A stretch of 64,000 nt of DNA from Acidobacteriaceae bacterium (GCA_903642225.1 CAHJWI010000014.1:24028-88027), one strand, 5' to 3'; shown: positions 36,051 through 45,382, counted from the stretch's first letter. Made by a program: numbers and translations. The notes: generated by a model not told the origin, from the sequence alone.

Positions 36051-38036
36051 ATGGACTTTCAGCTCGCCACCGACTACACCCCACAGGGCGACCAACCCCG
36101 TGCCATTGCAGAGCTGACCGATGGCCTGCAGCAGGGGGAGCAGCACCAGGTCCTGCTCGGCGTGACCGGCAGTGGCAAGACGTTCACAATGGCGAAGGTG
36201 ATACAGGCCAGCAATCGGCCGGCCCTGGTTCTGGCCCACAACAAGACTCTTGCTGCGCAGCTCTACCACGAGTTCAAGCAGTTCTTTCCAAACAACGCCG
36301 TCGAATATTTCGTCAGCTACTACGACTACTACCAGCCAGAGGCCTACATTCCCTCCGGCGACCTCTACATCGAGAAAGAGGCGACGATTAACGAAGAGCT
36401 GGACAAGCTTCGTCTCTCCGCGACTCGCTCCCTTTTTGAGCGTCGCGACTGCATCATCGTCTCCTCCGTTTCGTGCATTTACGGCCTGGGTTCGCCTGAG
36501 GCTTACTACGGCATGCTGATGCTGCTTGAAAAGGGCCAGAAGATAAGGCGAGAGGACATCACCCGGCGGTTGGTAGAAATACTGTATGAGCGCAACGACT
36601 CGGACTTCCGTCGTGGCACGTTTCGCGTGCGCGGCGATGTAGTCGAGGTGTACCCCACCTACGACGAGAACGCCTATCGCATTGAGCTCTTTGGCGACGA
36701 AGTCGACTCACTGTCACAGATCGACCCGCTCTTCGGCACTGTTAAGCAGAAGTACGCACGCCTGCCCATCTACCCCAAGAGCCACTACGTTGTGCAGCCT
36801 GAGCGCAAGAGCAGCGCAATCGATTCCATCGTGCACGAACTCACCGAATGGGAGGCGCAGCTTGAAAAGGAAGGCCGCATGGTCGAAGCGCAGCGCATAC
36901 ACCAGCGCACCCGCTTTGACCTGGAGATGATCAAGTCCGTCGGCTATTGCCACGGCATTGAGAACTACTCGCGCCACTTCAGCGGCCGTCTTCCCGGTGA
37001 GGCTCCTCCAACGCTTTTTGATTACTTCCCGCGCGACTTCCTAATCTTCATTGACGAGTCGCACGTGACTGTACCGCAGTTACACGGCATGTGGCACGGC
37101 GACCGCTCCCGCAAAGGCAATCTCGTCGATTACGGGTTCCGTCTGCCATCGGCGATGGACAATCGTCCGCTCAAGTTCGACGAGTTCGAGTCGCGCTCCA
37201 ACCAGATCGTCTATGTCAGTGCAACACCCGGTCCATACGAGCTTACCAAGGCAGCGGGCGTCGTCGTTGAGCAGATCATCCGGCCCACCGGCCTTATCGA
37301 CCCGCCCGTCGAAATACGGCCCATCAAAGGTCAAATTGACGACCTGCTCGCGGAAATTCGCGACCGTGCAGCACGCAACGAGCGCGTCCTCGTAACTACC
37401 CTTACGAAGCGCATGGCTGAGGATCTCTCCGGCTACTACACTGAGGTCGGCGTCAAGTGCCGCTACATGCATTCGGAGATCGAGACCCTTGAGCGCGTCA
37501 AGCTGCTGCGCGACCTGCGCCGCGGTGAGTACGACGTGCTGATCGGCATCAATCTGTTGCGTGAGGGCCTCGACCTGCCAGAGGTCTCGCTCGTTGCCAT
37601 CCTGGACGCAGACAAGGAAGGCTTTCTCCGGTCGCAAGGCTCGCTTATCCAGACGATTGGCCGCGCGGCGCGCCACCTCGAAGGCCGCGCCATTCTTTAC
37701 GCGGACAATATGACTGACAGTATGCAACGCGCGCTCGATGAAACGTCGCGCCGCCGCGAGATCCAGCAGGCTTACAACCTGGAACACGGCATCGTGCCAA
37801 GGTCTGTGGTCCGCGCCATTGGCGAAGGCCTGGTCGGCATTGCAGAAGCCGACTACGCCGACATCGCCACCGACGACAGCGTGCCAGAGTTCATCACCCA
37901 GCAGGACCTGGATAAGCACATTGCCGGCATGGAAGCAGAGATGCGCGATGCCGCCAAGAAGTTTGAGTTTGAGCGTGCTGCCAAGCTGCGGGATTCCATC
38001 AAAGAAATGCGCACGAAGGAATTCCTGTTCGCATAA
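36051..38036 (+). CDS. uvrB: Excinuclease ABC subunit B
   Basis: UvrB is the helicase-like damage verifier of nucleotide excision repair. The 661-residue protein has Walker [14 protein letters not shown], the beta-hairpin region [12 protein letters not shown], the DEAH-type box FIDESHVT, the helicase C motifs ([26 protein letters not shown]) and the C-terminal UVR helix pair ([19 protein letters not shown]) that contacts UvrC. A GTG one codon upstream is an alternative start. uvrA is 19 kb away on the other strand. Confidence 0.98.
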   Translation: MDFQLATDYTPQGDQPRAIAELTDGLQQGEQHQVLLGVTGSGKTFTMAKVIQASNRPALVLAHNKTLAAQLYHEFKQFFPNNAVEYFVSYYDYYQPEAYIPSGDLYIEKEATINEELDKLRLSATRSLFERRDCIIVSSVSCIYGLGSPEAYYGMLMLLEKGQKIRREDITRRLVEILYERNDSDFRRGTFRVRGDVVEVYPTYDENAYRIELFGDEVDSLSQIDPLFGTVKQKYARLPIYPKSHYVVQPERKSSAIDSIVHELTEWEAQLEKEGRMVEAQRIHQRTRFDLEMIKSVGYCHGIENYSRHFSGRLPGEAPPTLFDYFPRDFLIFIDESHVTVPQLHGMWHGDRSRKGNLVDYGFRLPSAMDNRPLKFDEFESRSNQIVYVSATPGPYELTKAAGVVVEQIIRPTGLIDPPVEIRPIKGQIDDLLAEIRDRAARNERVLVTTLTKRMAEDLSGYYTEVGVKCRYMHSEIETLERVKLLRDLRRGEYDVLIGINLLREGLDLPEVSLVAILDADKEGFLRSQGSLIQTIGRAARHLEGRAILYADNMTDSMQRALDETSRRREIQQAYNLEHGIVPRSVVRAIGEGLVGIAEADYADIATDDSVPEFITQQDLDKHIAGMEAEMRDAAKKFEFERAAKLRDSIKEMRTKEFLFA

Positions 38037-38159
38037 TCCTCGTTGGCTACTTCTTTCGCGTCGGCATGCCTCGCTATACTGGGGGCCAGTAGGCGCATTG
38101 GGCCGCAGAGTTCTGGCGCGGATTTCTTTTCTCCTTGTCCATCGTGTTGCGCACTTGCC

Positions 38160-40466
38160 ATGGATGCGTACACCCAGCAGCTTCGCCGCAGCCTGGTAAC
38201 ACAACAGGAACGTGCACTCCTGCGTCACCTCCTAGCGCTTTGGGGTGGGGAGTTGCAAGGTTTAGGGACTGCAAGGATCGTCTTTGCAGCGATAATCCTA
38301 CCTACGCTTCTTTTGCTTCTGCCCCTGTCCACGCGCGCCCAGGACACCGTACTTCTCCTGTCTCCTGCTCCCGTTTTGACCACCATCGCAGGAACTGGCC
38401 AAAATGGCATCAACGCAGACAGCACGGCGGCATTGGCCTCAAAGCTGGCTTCACCCTCTGCCGTCACCTACGACTCGGCTGGCAACCTCTACGTGTGCGA
38501 CACCCGTAATCATCGTGTTCGCCGCATCTCGGCGGCTGGAAGCATCTCGACCATAGCCGGCAACGGCACGCAGGGATTCAGCGGTGACAACGGACCGGCA
38601 ACGGCCGCAAGTCTCGATAGCCCGATGGGCCTGACGATCTCTGCGGATGAGACGCTCTACATTGCCGACACCCGTAACCATCGCCTGCGTCGCGTCACTC
38701 CGGATGGCATCATCCAGACCATCGCCGGCACCGGTGTCGCAGGATACGGCGGCGATCTCGGCCCAGCTGCCGATGCACAATTGCGCAGTCCGGCGGCGGT
38801 CGCACTTGGCTCACTAGGCGAACTTTACATCGCCGACACGGGCAATCATCGCATCCGGCGTATCGCACTGGACGGCACTATCACGACCATTGCAGGCAAC
38901 GGAACGGAGCAGGCCTCGGGAGACGGCGGGCCGGCGACCAGTGCAGGCCTCGACGCTCCGTCCGGCGTTGTTTTTCGCCCCAGTGACGGCACCTTGTTCG
39001 TCGCAGATAGGCTGAACAGCCGCGTTCGCATTGTGTCCCCGGGTGGAATCGTTTCATCGCTGTCTGCAGCGTCTGCACCCGTCCGTCGTGCAGCAGGTTT
39101 AGCGATTGATAGCAGTGGAGACCTGCTCATCGCCGATACGGGCAACTTCGCGTTGCGTGCTGTGATGAACAGGGGAAGCGGGCTTCTACTGGGCTCCGGG
39201 GAGCAGGGCAGGCCAAATCCTTCGGCCAACTACGCCTCCACTCCGCTCGGCACCCCTGCCGGCGTGGCACCGGACGCGAATGGTGGCGTCGCCTTTACCG
39301 ATCTCGACAACCACCAGGTGCAACACCTCGCGCTGCCGCAACTAAGCTTCGCATCGACCGCCGTCGGCCAGACCAGTCCGTCCACGACGGTCCAGTTGAA
39401 GAATGGTGGCACTCAATCGCTGGCCGTGGCCTCCGTAGACGTGCCCTTAGGTTTTCAGCGGGCGCCAGCGCAGGGTTGTCCCGCGCCCCCATTCACCCTA
39501 ACAGCAGGCGAGCAATGCGCGCTCGTGCTTGCGTTTGCACCAAGCGTCGTTGGCGACCAGAGTGGTCTTCTCGCCGTGAACTCGGCAAACTTGCCGCAGC
39601 GCGTGTTGCTTGCCGGCACCGCGTTGACCAGCGGCACCTTACTGCCTTCAAGCACGCTGCTGGCCAGCGGAGGTGGCTTAAGCTATGTGGGTACGCCGGT
39701 CCTTCTTGCAGCGCGTGTTCTCGGTACCGGCACATCCACTGCCAGCGGTACAGTGCACCTGCGCGACGCCACCGTGGAACTGGCGACTACGACCCTGACC
39801 TCGGATGGATCGGCAGCCTTCACCACAACTGCGCTCACTGCCGGCCAGCACAGCCTGTCTGCAACCTACGATGGCGATACGCACTACGCTGCAAGTACGT
39901 CTGGAGTGGTGCAGCAGACTGTCGTTCTTGCCCCGGACTTCACTGTTACACCCTCGGCGACGCAGATGTCGGTGGTGGCAGGCGCGACGGCCTCCGTGAA
40001 CTTTGTTCTACAACCGATCAATGGCACGCTCAATCAGGTCGTGACTCTCGCATTTAACGGCCTGCCTGCCGGAGCCACCGCCGTAAACAACGCGCCTACT
40101 CCGCTTGTGTTGGGCAGCAATGCGATCACGGTCCAGCTTGCGATCACCACGCCCGTCGCGGCGGCGACAAAAAGCCATGCAGCTTTCTTCATACCGCTCT
40201 CCGTGCTTCTCTTCCTTGTCCGGGTCCGTCGCGGTCGTTGTCCGCCCAAATATCCTGGTGGTGCCGTCTCTTCTGTTGCAGCCTGCGCATCGGTATTGCT
40301 GGCCTGCCTTGCACTTAGCGGCTGCGGTGGCGGATATCTCAGTGGTGTCGCCGCCACGGGCCAGTCCGCCTTGCACAATTATCCCGTCACCCTCACCGCT
40401 ACATCGACCAGCGTCACCGGCAGTGCGCTCGTTCACACAGCCAGTGTCACGCTGGCCGTTCAATGA
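38160..40466 (+). CDS. NHL-repeat beta-propeller surface protein with Ig-like domains
   Basis: About 768 residues. A signal-type hydrophobic segment (IILPTLLLLLPLSTRAQD) lies about 45 residues in. Then come at least four NHL repeats with the pattern 'TIAGxGxxGxSGDxGPA ... LYIADTxNHRxRRxxxDG', forming a beta-propeller. An ASH/HYDIN-like domain (VGQTSPSTTVQLKNGGTQSL) and two Ig-like domains follow. Near the C-terminus are two hydrophobic segments, the second ending in a lipobox-like LALSGCGGG, followed by the last beta strands (SVTLAVQ). This architecture is common in Acidobacteria; roles in adhesion or polysaccharide contact are speculation. A beta-barrel gene follows after 10 bp. Confidence 0.82.
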   Translation: MDAYTQQLRRSLVTQQERALLRHLLALWGGELQGLGTARIVFAAIILPTLLLLLPLSTRAQDTVLLLSPAPVLTTIAGTGQNGINADSTAALASKLASPSAVTYDSAGNLYVCDTRNHRVRRISAAGSISTIAGNGTQGFSGDNGPATAASLDSPMGLTISADETLYIADTRNHRLRRVTPDGIIQTIAGTGVAGYGGDLGPAADAQLRSPAAVALGSLGELYIADTGNHRIRRIALDGTITTIAGNGTEQASGDGGPATSAGLDAPSGVVFRPSDGTLFVADRLNSRVRIVSPGGIVSSLSAASAPVRRAAGLAIDSSGDLLIADTGNFALRAVMNRGSGLLLGSGEQGRPNPSANYASTPLGTPAGVAPDANGGVAFTDLDNHQVQHLALPQLSFASTAVGQTSPSTTVQLKNGGTQSLAVASVDVPLGFQRAPAQGCPAPPFTLTAGEQCALVLAFAPSVVGDQSGLLAVNSANLPQRVLLAGTALTSGTLLPSSTLLASGGGLSYVGTPVLLAARVLGTGTSTASGTVHLRDATVELATTTLTSDGSAAFTTTALTAGQHSLSATYDGDTHYAASTSGVVQQTVVLAPDFTVTPSATQMSVVAGATASVNFVLQPINGTLNQVVTLAFNGLPAGATAVNNAPTPLVLGSNAITVQLAITTPVAAATKSHAAFFIPLSVLLFLVRVRRGRCPPKYPGGAVSSVAACASVLLACLALSGCGGGYLSGVAATGQSALHNYPVTLTATSTSVTGSALVHTASVTLAVQ

Positions 40467-40476
40467 ACGGAGTCCC

Positions 40477-41073
40477 GTGCGTCCCTGGCGTCTTGTCCTG
40501 CTCCTCTCATTGTCTTATCACGCTCTCCTCGCTCAGGCACGATCTGCAACCTCCTCTCCCACACTGCCACTCGGTTTGCGCCTTTCAGCCACTGAGGCCA
40601 ACTCGCCACCTGGTTCGTGTGGTTGCTTCATTCTGCTCGGGGCAGGCATGGATGTTGAGCTACCACTCCATCGTGGATTGACTATGGACGTGGAAGTCGC
40701 CGGACAGCACGCGAGCAGTGTTCCCGGGACCTCGCGTGGCCTGAGCACTATCACGCTGCTTGCAGGCCCGCGGTATGGGGTTGCGCTCACAAAACGACAG
40801 GATGTCTTCGCGCAGGCCCTTTTCGGTGCGGCCCGCGGCTTCGACGCAGACTTTCGACGCGGCACAAACGCTGTAGACACGGCCACAGCTCTGGCCTTTG
40901 CAGTGGGCGGTGGCTACCAGTTTTCCTTGACCCATCTGCTCAAGCTCAGGCCGTTTCAGGTGGACTACGTGCAAACCAATCTGCCCAATGGCAGTGACAA
41001 TCGTCAGCAGAACGTGCGTTTCGGAGCGGGGCTCGTCTTCCAGCTGCCTGTAGCAGGCCTTGCCAGACGATAG
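40477..41073 (+). CDS. Small outer-membrane beta-barrel protein
   Basis: A 198-residue exported protein: signal peptide RLVLLLSLSYHALLAQARS, then alternating amphipathic strands (LTMDVEVAGQHAS, STITLLAGPRYGVAL, TALAFAVGGGYQFSL). The last strand is NVRFGAGLVFQLP. The layout resembles an eight-stranded OmpA/OmpW-like barrel. The GTG start is supported by a GGAG site five bases upstream. It lies 10 bp after the NHL protein gene and is probably co-transcribed with it, which suggests a shared surface role. Confidence 0.75.
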   Translation: MRPWRLVLLLSLSYHALLAQARSATSSPTLPLGLRLSATEANSPPGSCGCFILLGAGMDVELPLHRGLTMDVEVAGQHASSVPGTSRGLSTITLLAGPRYGVALTKRQDVFAQALFGAARGFDADFRRGTNAVDTATALAFAVGGGYQFSLTHLLKLRPFQVDYVQTNLPNGSDNRQQNVRFGAGLVFQLPVAGLARR

Positions 41074-41147
41074 GTTCTATGCTGTCCCCTAAGGCTAACA
41101 GCAACACTCAGTAACTTGACACGACGACCCAATGCGACCGTTTTGCC

Positions 41148-41753
41148 CTAGGCATACTTCCGCAGCATGCCCAGCACCTTACCCTGAATCATCACCCGTT
41201 CCGCCGGTGCATAAATGGGTGCCATCTCGCTGTTCGATGGCTGCAGGCGTACCACCGCTCCCTCTTTATAAAAACGCTTCAGGGTAGCATCCGCACCATC
41301 CACCAGGGCCACAACGATCTCACCTTCGCGCGCCGAACTTGTTCGCTCCACCAGCACGTAGTCGCCGTTCACAATGTGTTCGTCGCGCATGGAATCGCCG
41401 TGCACTTCCAGGGCAAATACCTCACGCGATCCGATGATCTCCGACAATGAGATACTCTCCGCAGTCTCTATTGCCTCTACCGGCTTTCCCGCGGCGATGC
41501 GGCCCATCAGAGGCAGCCTGTCCGTGAACTTTTTCGGAGCCCGCTGCGACACCACGTCGATTGACCTGGACCGGTTGTGGGATCGCTGAAGCATGCCCTT
41601 GTTGTGTAGGTTCGTGATGTGTTTGTGCACCGTCGCCAGCGAGTTCAGGCCAAGCCCTGCAGCAATCTCTTCATAAGACGGCGAGTACCCCTTTCGCTGG
41701 GTAAAGCCGGAAAGAAAGTCAAGAACCTCTTTTTGACGACGCGTAATGGCCAT
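41148..41753 (-). CDS. lexA: SOS repressor LexA
   Basis: LexA represses DNA-damage genes and cleaves itself when RecA filaments form. The 201-residue protein has a winged-helix DNA-binding domain (PSYEEIAAGLGLNSLATVHK), the Ala88-Gly89 cleavage site (GRIAAGKP), and the Ser121/Lys159 dyad (HGDSMRDE, ATLKRFY). The ATG start gives the normal family length. I could not see a clear palindromic operator in the 291-bp upstream gap. uvrA and uvrB are plausible targets in the same window. Confidence 0.97.
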   Translation of the reverse strand: MAITRRQKEVLDFLSGFTQRKGYSPSYEEIAAGLGLNSLATVHKHITNLHNKGMLQRSHNRSRSIDVVSQRAPKKFTDRLPLMGRIAAGKPVEAIETAESISLSEIIGSREVFALEVHGDSMRDEHIVNGDYVLVERTSSAREGEIVVALVDGADATLKRFYKEGAVVRLQPSNSEMAPIYAPAERVMIQGKVLGMLRKYA

Positions 41754-42044
41754 GCCTGAAATTGTAGCGAATAAAAGGCGAACTGAGAAACGATCTTTCG
41801 ACCTTAGCCCACAATCGAGTACCAACTTGACTACTGGAAGCCACTGTCCCGTTTTGAAAGCATTCGATCGCACGTTCCTCTCATGGTTCTTGCCCCTCGC
41901 TTTCCTTTGACGCAAAGTAGGGCTCTGACCAAGTCACGTTGCCGAACGAAAAGGCAATATGTGCAACACCCTGTATCACTGCTGTGCTCATCTACCTTCT
42001 CTCTCCCCCAGGCCTCGCTACGCTGCATTCAGAGGAAGGGTCAC

Positions 42045-42812
42045 ATGCGGGTATTAATTGTTGAGGACGACGCTGCACTGCAATTGTTTTTGCGTAAAAG
42101 TCTTGAGCTTGACGGCCACACCGTCCGCGTTGCAAATGACGGCGAGGAAGCGTTCCACGCCTTCATGTCCAATCCGCCGGATCTGGTCGTCCTGGACCTG
42201 AATCTGCCCCGGCGCGACGGTATGGATGTGCTTCGGTCCCTCCACGGCCAGCTTCAGGCAACGTCGATCCTGGTCCTCACCGGCCGAGCGTCCGTCGAAG
42301 ATCGGGTGTCCTGCCTTGATCTCGGCGCCGACGATTACCTGCTGAAACCGTTTTCGCTCTTTGAGTTGCTTGCGCGCTGTCGCGCTGTAGGACGCCGTAG
42401 AGGCGGCACCGCTGCCAGCGTTGTGCGCCACGGCAATCTCCATGTGGATCGCGTCACGCGCATCGTTCTTCGTGCGGGTCAGCCGGTTGACCTCACCACC
42501 AAGGAATTTGCGCTGCTTGACTATCTGCTCCAACATCGGGGCCGCGCGGTGGGCAGGCCAGAGCTGCTCTCTAACGTGTGGAAGATGTCGCCAGAGGCAG
42601 GAACCAACGTAGTTGACGTGTATGTCAACTATCTACGCCGCAAGCTTCAGCAGGTGGCCGGAGAGGCGGAAATCGTGGAAACCGTGCGCGGATCGGGATA
42701 CACCATCCGCCCTGTCGCGGCAATGCTCGCTTTGCCCAAGCGTCAGACAGCTCCCGCACCGTTTGCAGACATGGCACGCGTGCAGCACACGATGCTGGCA
42801 GGTGCCGCATGA
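42045..42812 (+). CDS. OmpR/PhoB-family response regulator
   Basis: A 255-residue regulator with a complete receiver domain (VLIVEDDAALQ acidic pair, VVLDLNLPRRDG phosphoacceptor, VLTGRAS, LLKPFSLFEL lysine). It has a winged-helix DNA-binding domain (LTTKEFALLDYLLQHRGRAV, DVYVNYLRRKL, VRGSGYTI). A strong AGAGGAAGGG ribosome site precedes the start. No sensor kinase follows; instead its stop overlaps (ATGA) a 96-residue DHp-like protein and then a sigma-54 activator just before the flagellar genes. A role in flagellar gene control is inferred from position. Confidence 0.93.
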   Translation: MRVLIVEDDAALQLFLRKSLELDGHTVRVANDGEEAFHAFMSNPPDLVVLDLNLPRRDGMDVLRSLHGQLQATSILVLTGRASVEDRVSCLDLGADDYLLKPFSLFELLARCRAVGRRRGGTAASVVRHGNLHVDRVTRIVLRAGQPVDLTTKEFALLDYLLQHRGRAVGRPELLSNVWKMSPEAGTNVVDVYVNYLRRKLQQVAGEAEIVETVRGSGYTIRPVAAMLALPKRQTAPAPFADMARVQHTMLAGAA

Positions 42813-43099
42813 CGCCGGGCTTGCTGGAGCACCTACCCGCAGAGCCAGCCGAGCGCAGCTCGTTTCGCCCGGCAATTCTGCTGGTGCAGAATGCATTGCA
42901 CGACATCGGTCAGCCACTCACATCGATCGCACTTGCCGTGGAACTGCTCCTGCTTGAGCCGGACGTCGACGCCCGCAAAGCCATGCTGTTGGCAGCACGC
43001 AAGGAGTGCTCCCGCGCCATTGACGACGTCACGGAGCTTCGTGCCCAAACAATACACCTGCTGCGACTGGCAGAAACAACGGAAAAGGTAGAGGGATGA
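42809..43099 (+). CDS. Stand-alone histidine-kinase dimerisation (DHp)-like protein
   Basis: A 96-residue cytoplasmic protein. Its centre, NALHDIGQPLTSIALAVELL (H31), reads like the H-box of a HisKA phosphoacceptor helix. A second helix follows (AMLLAARKECSRAIDDVTEL), giving a two-helix hairpin. There is no ATPase domain, so it cannot autophosphorylate. It overlaps the response regulator before it and the sigma-54 activator after it by 4 bp each, so the three are translated together. It may pass phosphate between regulators like an Hpt protein, or act as a phosphatase or docking subunit; this is inference. I know no named family for it. Confidence 0.7.
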   Translation: MTPGLLEHLPAEPAERSSFRPAILLVQNALHDIGQPLTSIALAVELLLLEPDVDARKAMLLAARKECSRAIDDVTELRAQTIHLLRLAETTEKVEG

Positions 43100-44424
43100 T
43101 GATGGCATCGGTCACGGCACAGGCAGCTACCGCAGTTGGTCGCGGTGTGGGAGCAGCGAGCGGGACAAGCACTGTTCTGCTGGTTTCTCCGGACACTTTT
43201 TTACGAGAGCGGCTTCGGCGGCAGTTGGCTTCCATGCGCTGGACGGTGCTGGAATCAGGCGGCGGTGCCGAAGCCATGCTGTTGCTGGACACGCACACGC
43301 CCGCCGCCGTTCTGCTGGATGGCTGGCTGCCAGACCTCGAAGCCAATGAGTTTGCACGTATTCTGCGCACGGAGTTTCCAGCCATGGACCTGCTGCACCT
43401 GGATGGCACCGTTGCTGCCGGCACGACGAAGGCCGCACGTCGTCATGAGCTGTTGCATGCGTTGCGTGAGGTGCAGGACGACACCGCGGGCGACGGACCC
43501 GCCTGGACCACTGCACCGGATCGCATCCCCGCTCTGGTTCCTCGTGCCGCCCCATACTCATACCCGCAGCGCGAAGAAGGCCGCCTTGATAGTTTGTCCA
43601 CAGTTGCCTCAGCAGTGGCAGGAATCGCTGATCTTGGGCGCATGACACAGGTTGAGCCGGTCTTTGCCCTGCCTGAACTCATCGGCGATGCACCGGCAAT
43701 GCGTGAACTGGCCCGCATGATTCGCCTGGTAGCGCCACGTTCGGCAACCGTGCTCATCGAGGGCGAAACGGGCACCGGCAAGGAGCTCGTTGCAAAGGCC
43801 GTTCACCGTTTGAGCGAACGCGCCGGCAAACCCTTTGCCGTGCTCAACTGCGCTGCTATCCCGGAACATCTGCTTGAAGCGGAACTCTTCGGCCACACCC
43901 GCGGTGCCTTCACGGGTGCCGTCACATCACGCACCGGTCGCATCGAGGCAGCCCACGGCGGGACCTTGTTCCTGGACGAGATTGGTGAAATGCCGCTGGC
44001 GCTGCAGGCAAAGATGCTTCGTTTTTTGGAGACGGGCGAGATCCAAAAGATTGGCGAAAATGAGATGTCACGCGTGGACGTTCGTATCGTCGCAGCCACC
44101 CACCAGCCGCTCGAGCAACGTTCATCGGAAGGATTGTTCCGGCTCGATCTCTATCATCGGCTCGCTGTCTTTCCGGTGGAGATTCCGGCCCTTCGGGAGC
44201 GGGCCACCGACCTGCCCATGCTGATTTCGTACCTGCTTCGTCGACTTGCGGAACGCATGCCGACCCGGCATATCTCCGCGGATGCAATGGTCAAGTTGCA
44301 GGCGTACGCGTGGCCGGGCAACGTGCGTGAACTGCAGCACGTCCTGGAGCGCGCGGCCATTCTCACCGGAGAAACAGCGGAGATTGGGGTCGATCATATC
44401 CGGCTTCGATTGCGCGAGCGGTGA
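43096..44424 (+). CDS. Sigma-54 activator without DNA-binding domain (FlgR/FlrC-like)
   Basis: The 442-residue protein has a degenerate receiver domain (the acidic pair is reduced to SPD at 31-33, phosphoacceptor candidate D75, no clear KP motif) and a linker rich in Pro/Arg. A full AAA+ sigma-54 domain follows: Walker A GETGTGKE (223-230), GAFTGA (270-275), Walker B GGTLFLDE. The chain ends at residue 442, right after the AAA+ helical subdomain, with no Fis-type helix-turn-helix. Epsilonproteobacterial FlgR has the same truncated layout and activates flagellar sigma-54 promoters from solution. It sits immediately before a sigma-54 promoter and the flgB operon. Confidence 0.9.
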   Translation: MMMASVTAQAATAVGRGVGAASGTSTVLLVSPDTFLRERLRRQLASMRWTVLESGGGAEAMLLLDTHTPAAVLLDGWLPDLEANEFARILRTEFPAMDLLHLDGTVAAGTTKAARRHELLHALREVQDDTAGDGPAWTTAPDRIPALVPRAAPYSYPQREEGRLDSLSTVASAVAGIADLGRMTQVEPVFALPELIGDAPAMRELARMIRLVAPRSATVLIEGETGTGKELVAKAVHRLSERAGKPFAVLNCAAIPEHLLEAELFGHTRGAFTGAVTSRTGRIEAAHGGTLFLDEIGEMPLALQAKMLRFLETGEIQKIGENEMSRVDVRIVAATHQPLEQRSSEGLFRLDLYHRLAVFPVEIPALRERATDLPMLISYLLRRLAERMPTRHISADAMVKLQAYAWPGNVRELQHVLERAAILTGETAEIGVDHIRLRLRER

Positions 44425-44460
44425 CTCAATGAGTGCCGGTTTGCAAAGCAATGGGTTAAG

Positions 44461-44485
44461 CCGCTCTCACAAGCGGTCCTTTCTT
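44461..44485 (+). terminator. Small terminator after the sigma-54 activator gene
   Basis: CCGCT and AGCGG arms around a six-base loop are followed by tcctttctt. This would separate the regulatory trio from the flagellar operon, whose own promoter begins at the next base. Confidence 0.45.
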
Positions 44486-44501
44486 CGGCACGGCACGTGC
44501 A
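44486..44501 (+). promoter_or_regulatory. Sigma-54 promoter of the flgB operon
   Basis: The sequence CGGCACGGCACGTGCA matches the sigma-54 consensus TGGCACG-N4-TTGCW at all but two positions, with GG and GC in exact register. The start point would be near 44512, 35 bases before the flgB start codon, leaving room for the AGGAGA ribosome site. A sigma-54 activator gene ends 61 bp upstream. Confidence 0.85.
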
Positions 44502-44546
44502 CTTACCTTGGCAGAACGCAGCAGAACTTTACCAGGAGATGAAGCC

Positions 44547-44903
44547 GTGCTTAACCTGCCTGTTGCCGACGCTCTCACGCGCTACCTCGACCTGCAAACG
44601 CAAAGCATGCATGTGACGGCTGCGAACATGGCCAACGTCGATACGCCGGACTACAAGACCGTGGGCATGGATTTTGCGGCGGAGTTCTCGCATGCGCTTG
44701 ACAGCACGAGCGGCGGCAGCGCTGGACCAGCGGCATTGAGCGAGGTAGCAGGCCTGGTTTCCCGGCCGGACGGCAACAACGTTTCCATGGACCGGGAGGC
44801 CATGAACATGGCTCAAACGCAACTGCAGTTCCGCACCGGCATCGAGTTGCTCAAGCACGAGTTCAGCCGCATGTCAGATGCCATCAAGTCGGAAGGCAGG
44901 TAG
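44547..44903 (+). CDS. flgB: Flagellar basal-body rod protein FlgB
   Basis: FlgB forms the proximal rod. The 118-residue protein shows the rod-type N-terminus (ADALTRYLDLQTQSMHVTAA) with the ANMANVDTPDYK motif, and the C-terminal helix (MNMAQTQLQFRTGIELLKHE) used for coiled-coil packing. The GTG start is preferred for its AGGAGA ribosome site and normal length over a TTG-type start 39 bases upstream. It is the first gene of the flagellar operon behind the sigma-54 promoter. Confidence 0.93.
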   Translation: MLNLPVADALTRYLDLQTQSMHVTAANMANVDTPDYKTVGMDFAAEFSHALDSTSGGSAGPAALSEVAGLVSRPDGNNVSMDREAMNMAQTQLQFRTGIELLKHEFSRMSDAIKSEGR

Positions 44904-44906
44904 GCG

Positions 44907-45344
44907 GTGAATCTGTTTGGCGTCATGAGTCTCAGCGGTTCAGGCCTTGCCGTGCAGCGGCAACGTGCTGAAGTGAGCGCCGCCAACATGGCCAATGCGG
45001 AGACGACCCGCACCGAAGACGGCACGCCATACCAGCGCCGCCAGGTTCTGGTGCAGGCAGACACGAGCTTTGCCGGTGCGCTTCAGCGAAGCGGGCTTGC
45101 ACACGGCTCTCAGGCACCTGGTGCGTCCGTCGCGGCTGTCACCAACAGCACCGCACCTCCCATCCTCCGCTTTGACCCGTCGCATCCTGACGCGGACGCG
45201 AACGGCTATGTCGCCTACCCGGACATCAACCCGATCACCGAGATGGTGGATCTTGTAGGTGCAAGCCGCGCCTACAGCCTGAACGCCGGAGCATTGCAAG
45301 CAGAAAAAGGCATGCTCACCGCGTCGCTTGAACTGCTGAAATAG
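44907..45344 (+). CDS. flgC: Flagellar basal-body rod protein FlgC
   Basis: A proximal rod subunit of 145 residues. It has the rod signature (SGSGLAVQRQRAEVSAANMA), a variable middle, then YVAYPDINPITEMVDLVGAS and a C-terminal helix with the usual SRAYSLNAGALQ. It starts with GTG three bases after flgB. Canonical length and order (flgB-flgC-fliE). Confidence 0.95.
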   Translation: MNLFGVMSLSGSGLAVQRQRAEVSAANMANAETTRTEDGTPYQRRQVLVQADTSFAGALQRSGLAHGSQAPGASVAAVTNSTAPPILRFDPSHPDADANGYVAYPDINPITEMVDLVGASRAYSLNAGALQAEKGMLTASLELLK

Positions 45345-45382
45345 TTACTTCGCCTGAACCGCTGAATGTACAGAGGACATCC

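Noticed and set aside
37080..38228. Long reverse frame opposite uvrB (and similar frames opposite histidine kinase, fliI and fliR)
   Set aside because: These overlap strongly supported genes completely, have no recognisable domains and are typical by-products of GC-rich codons.
44505..44520. Second sigma-54-like motif TTGGCAGAACGCAGCA before flgB
   Set aside because: The GG to GC spacing is one base short of the required 10-bp gap.
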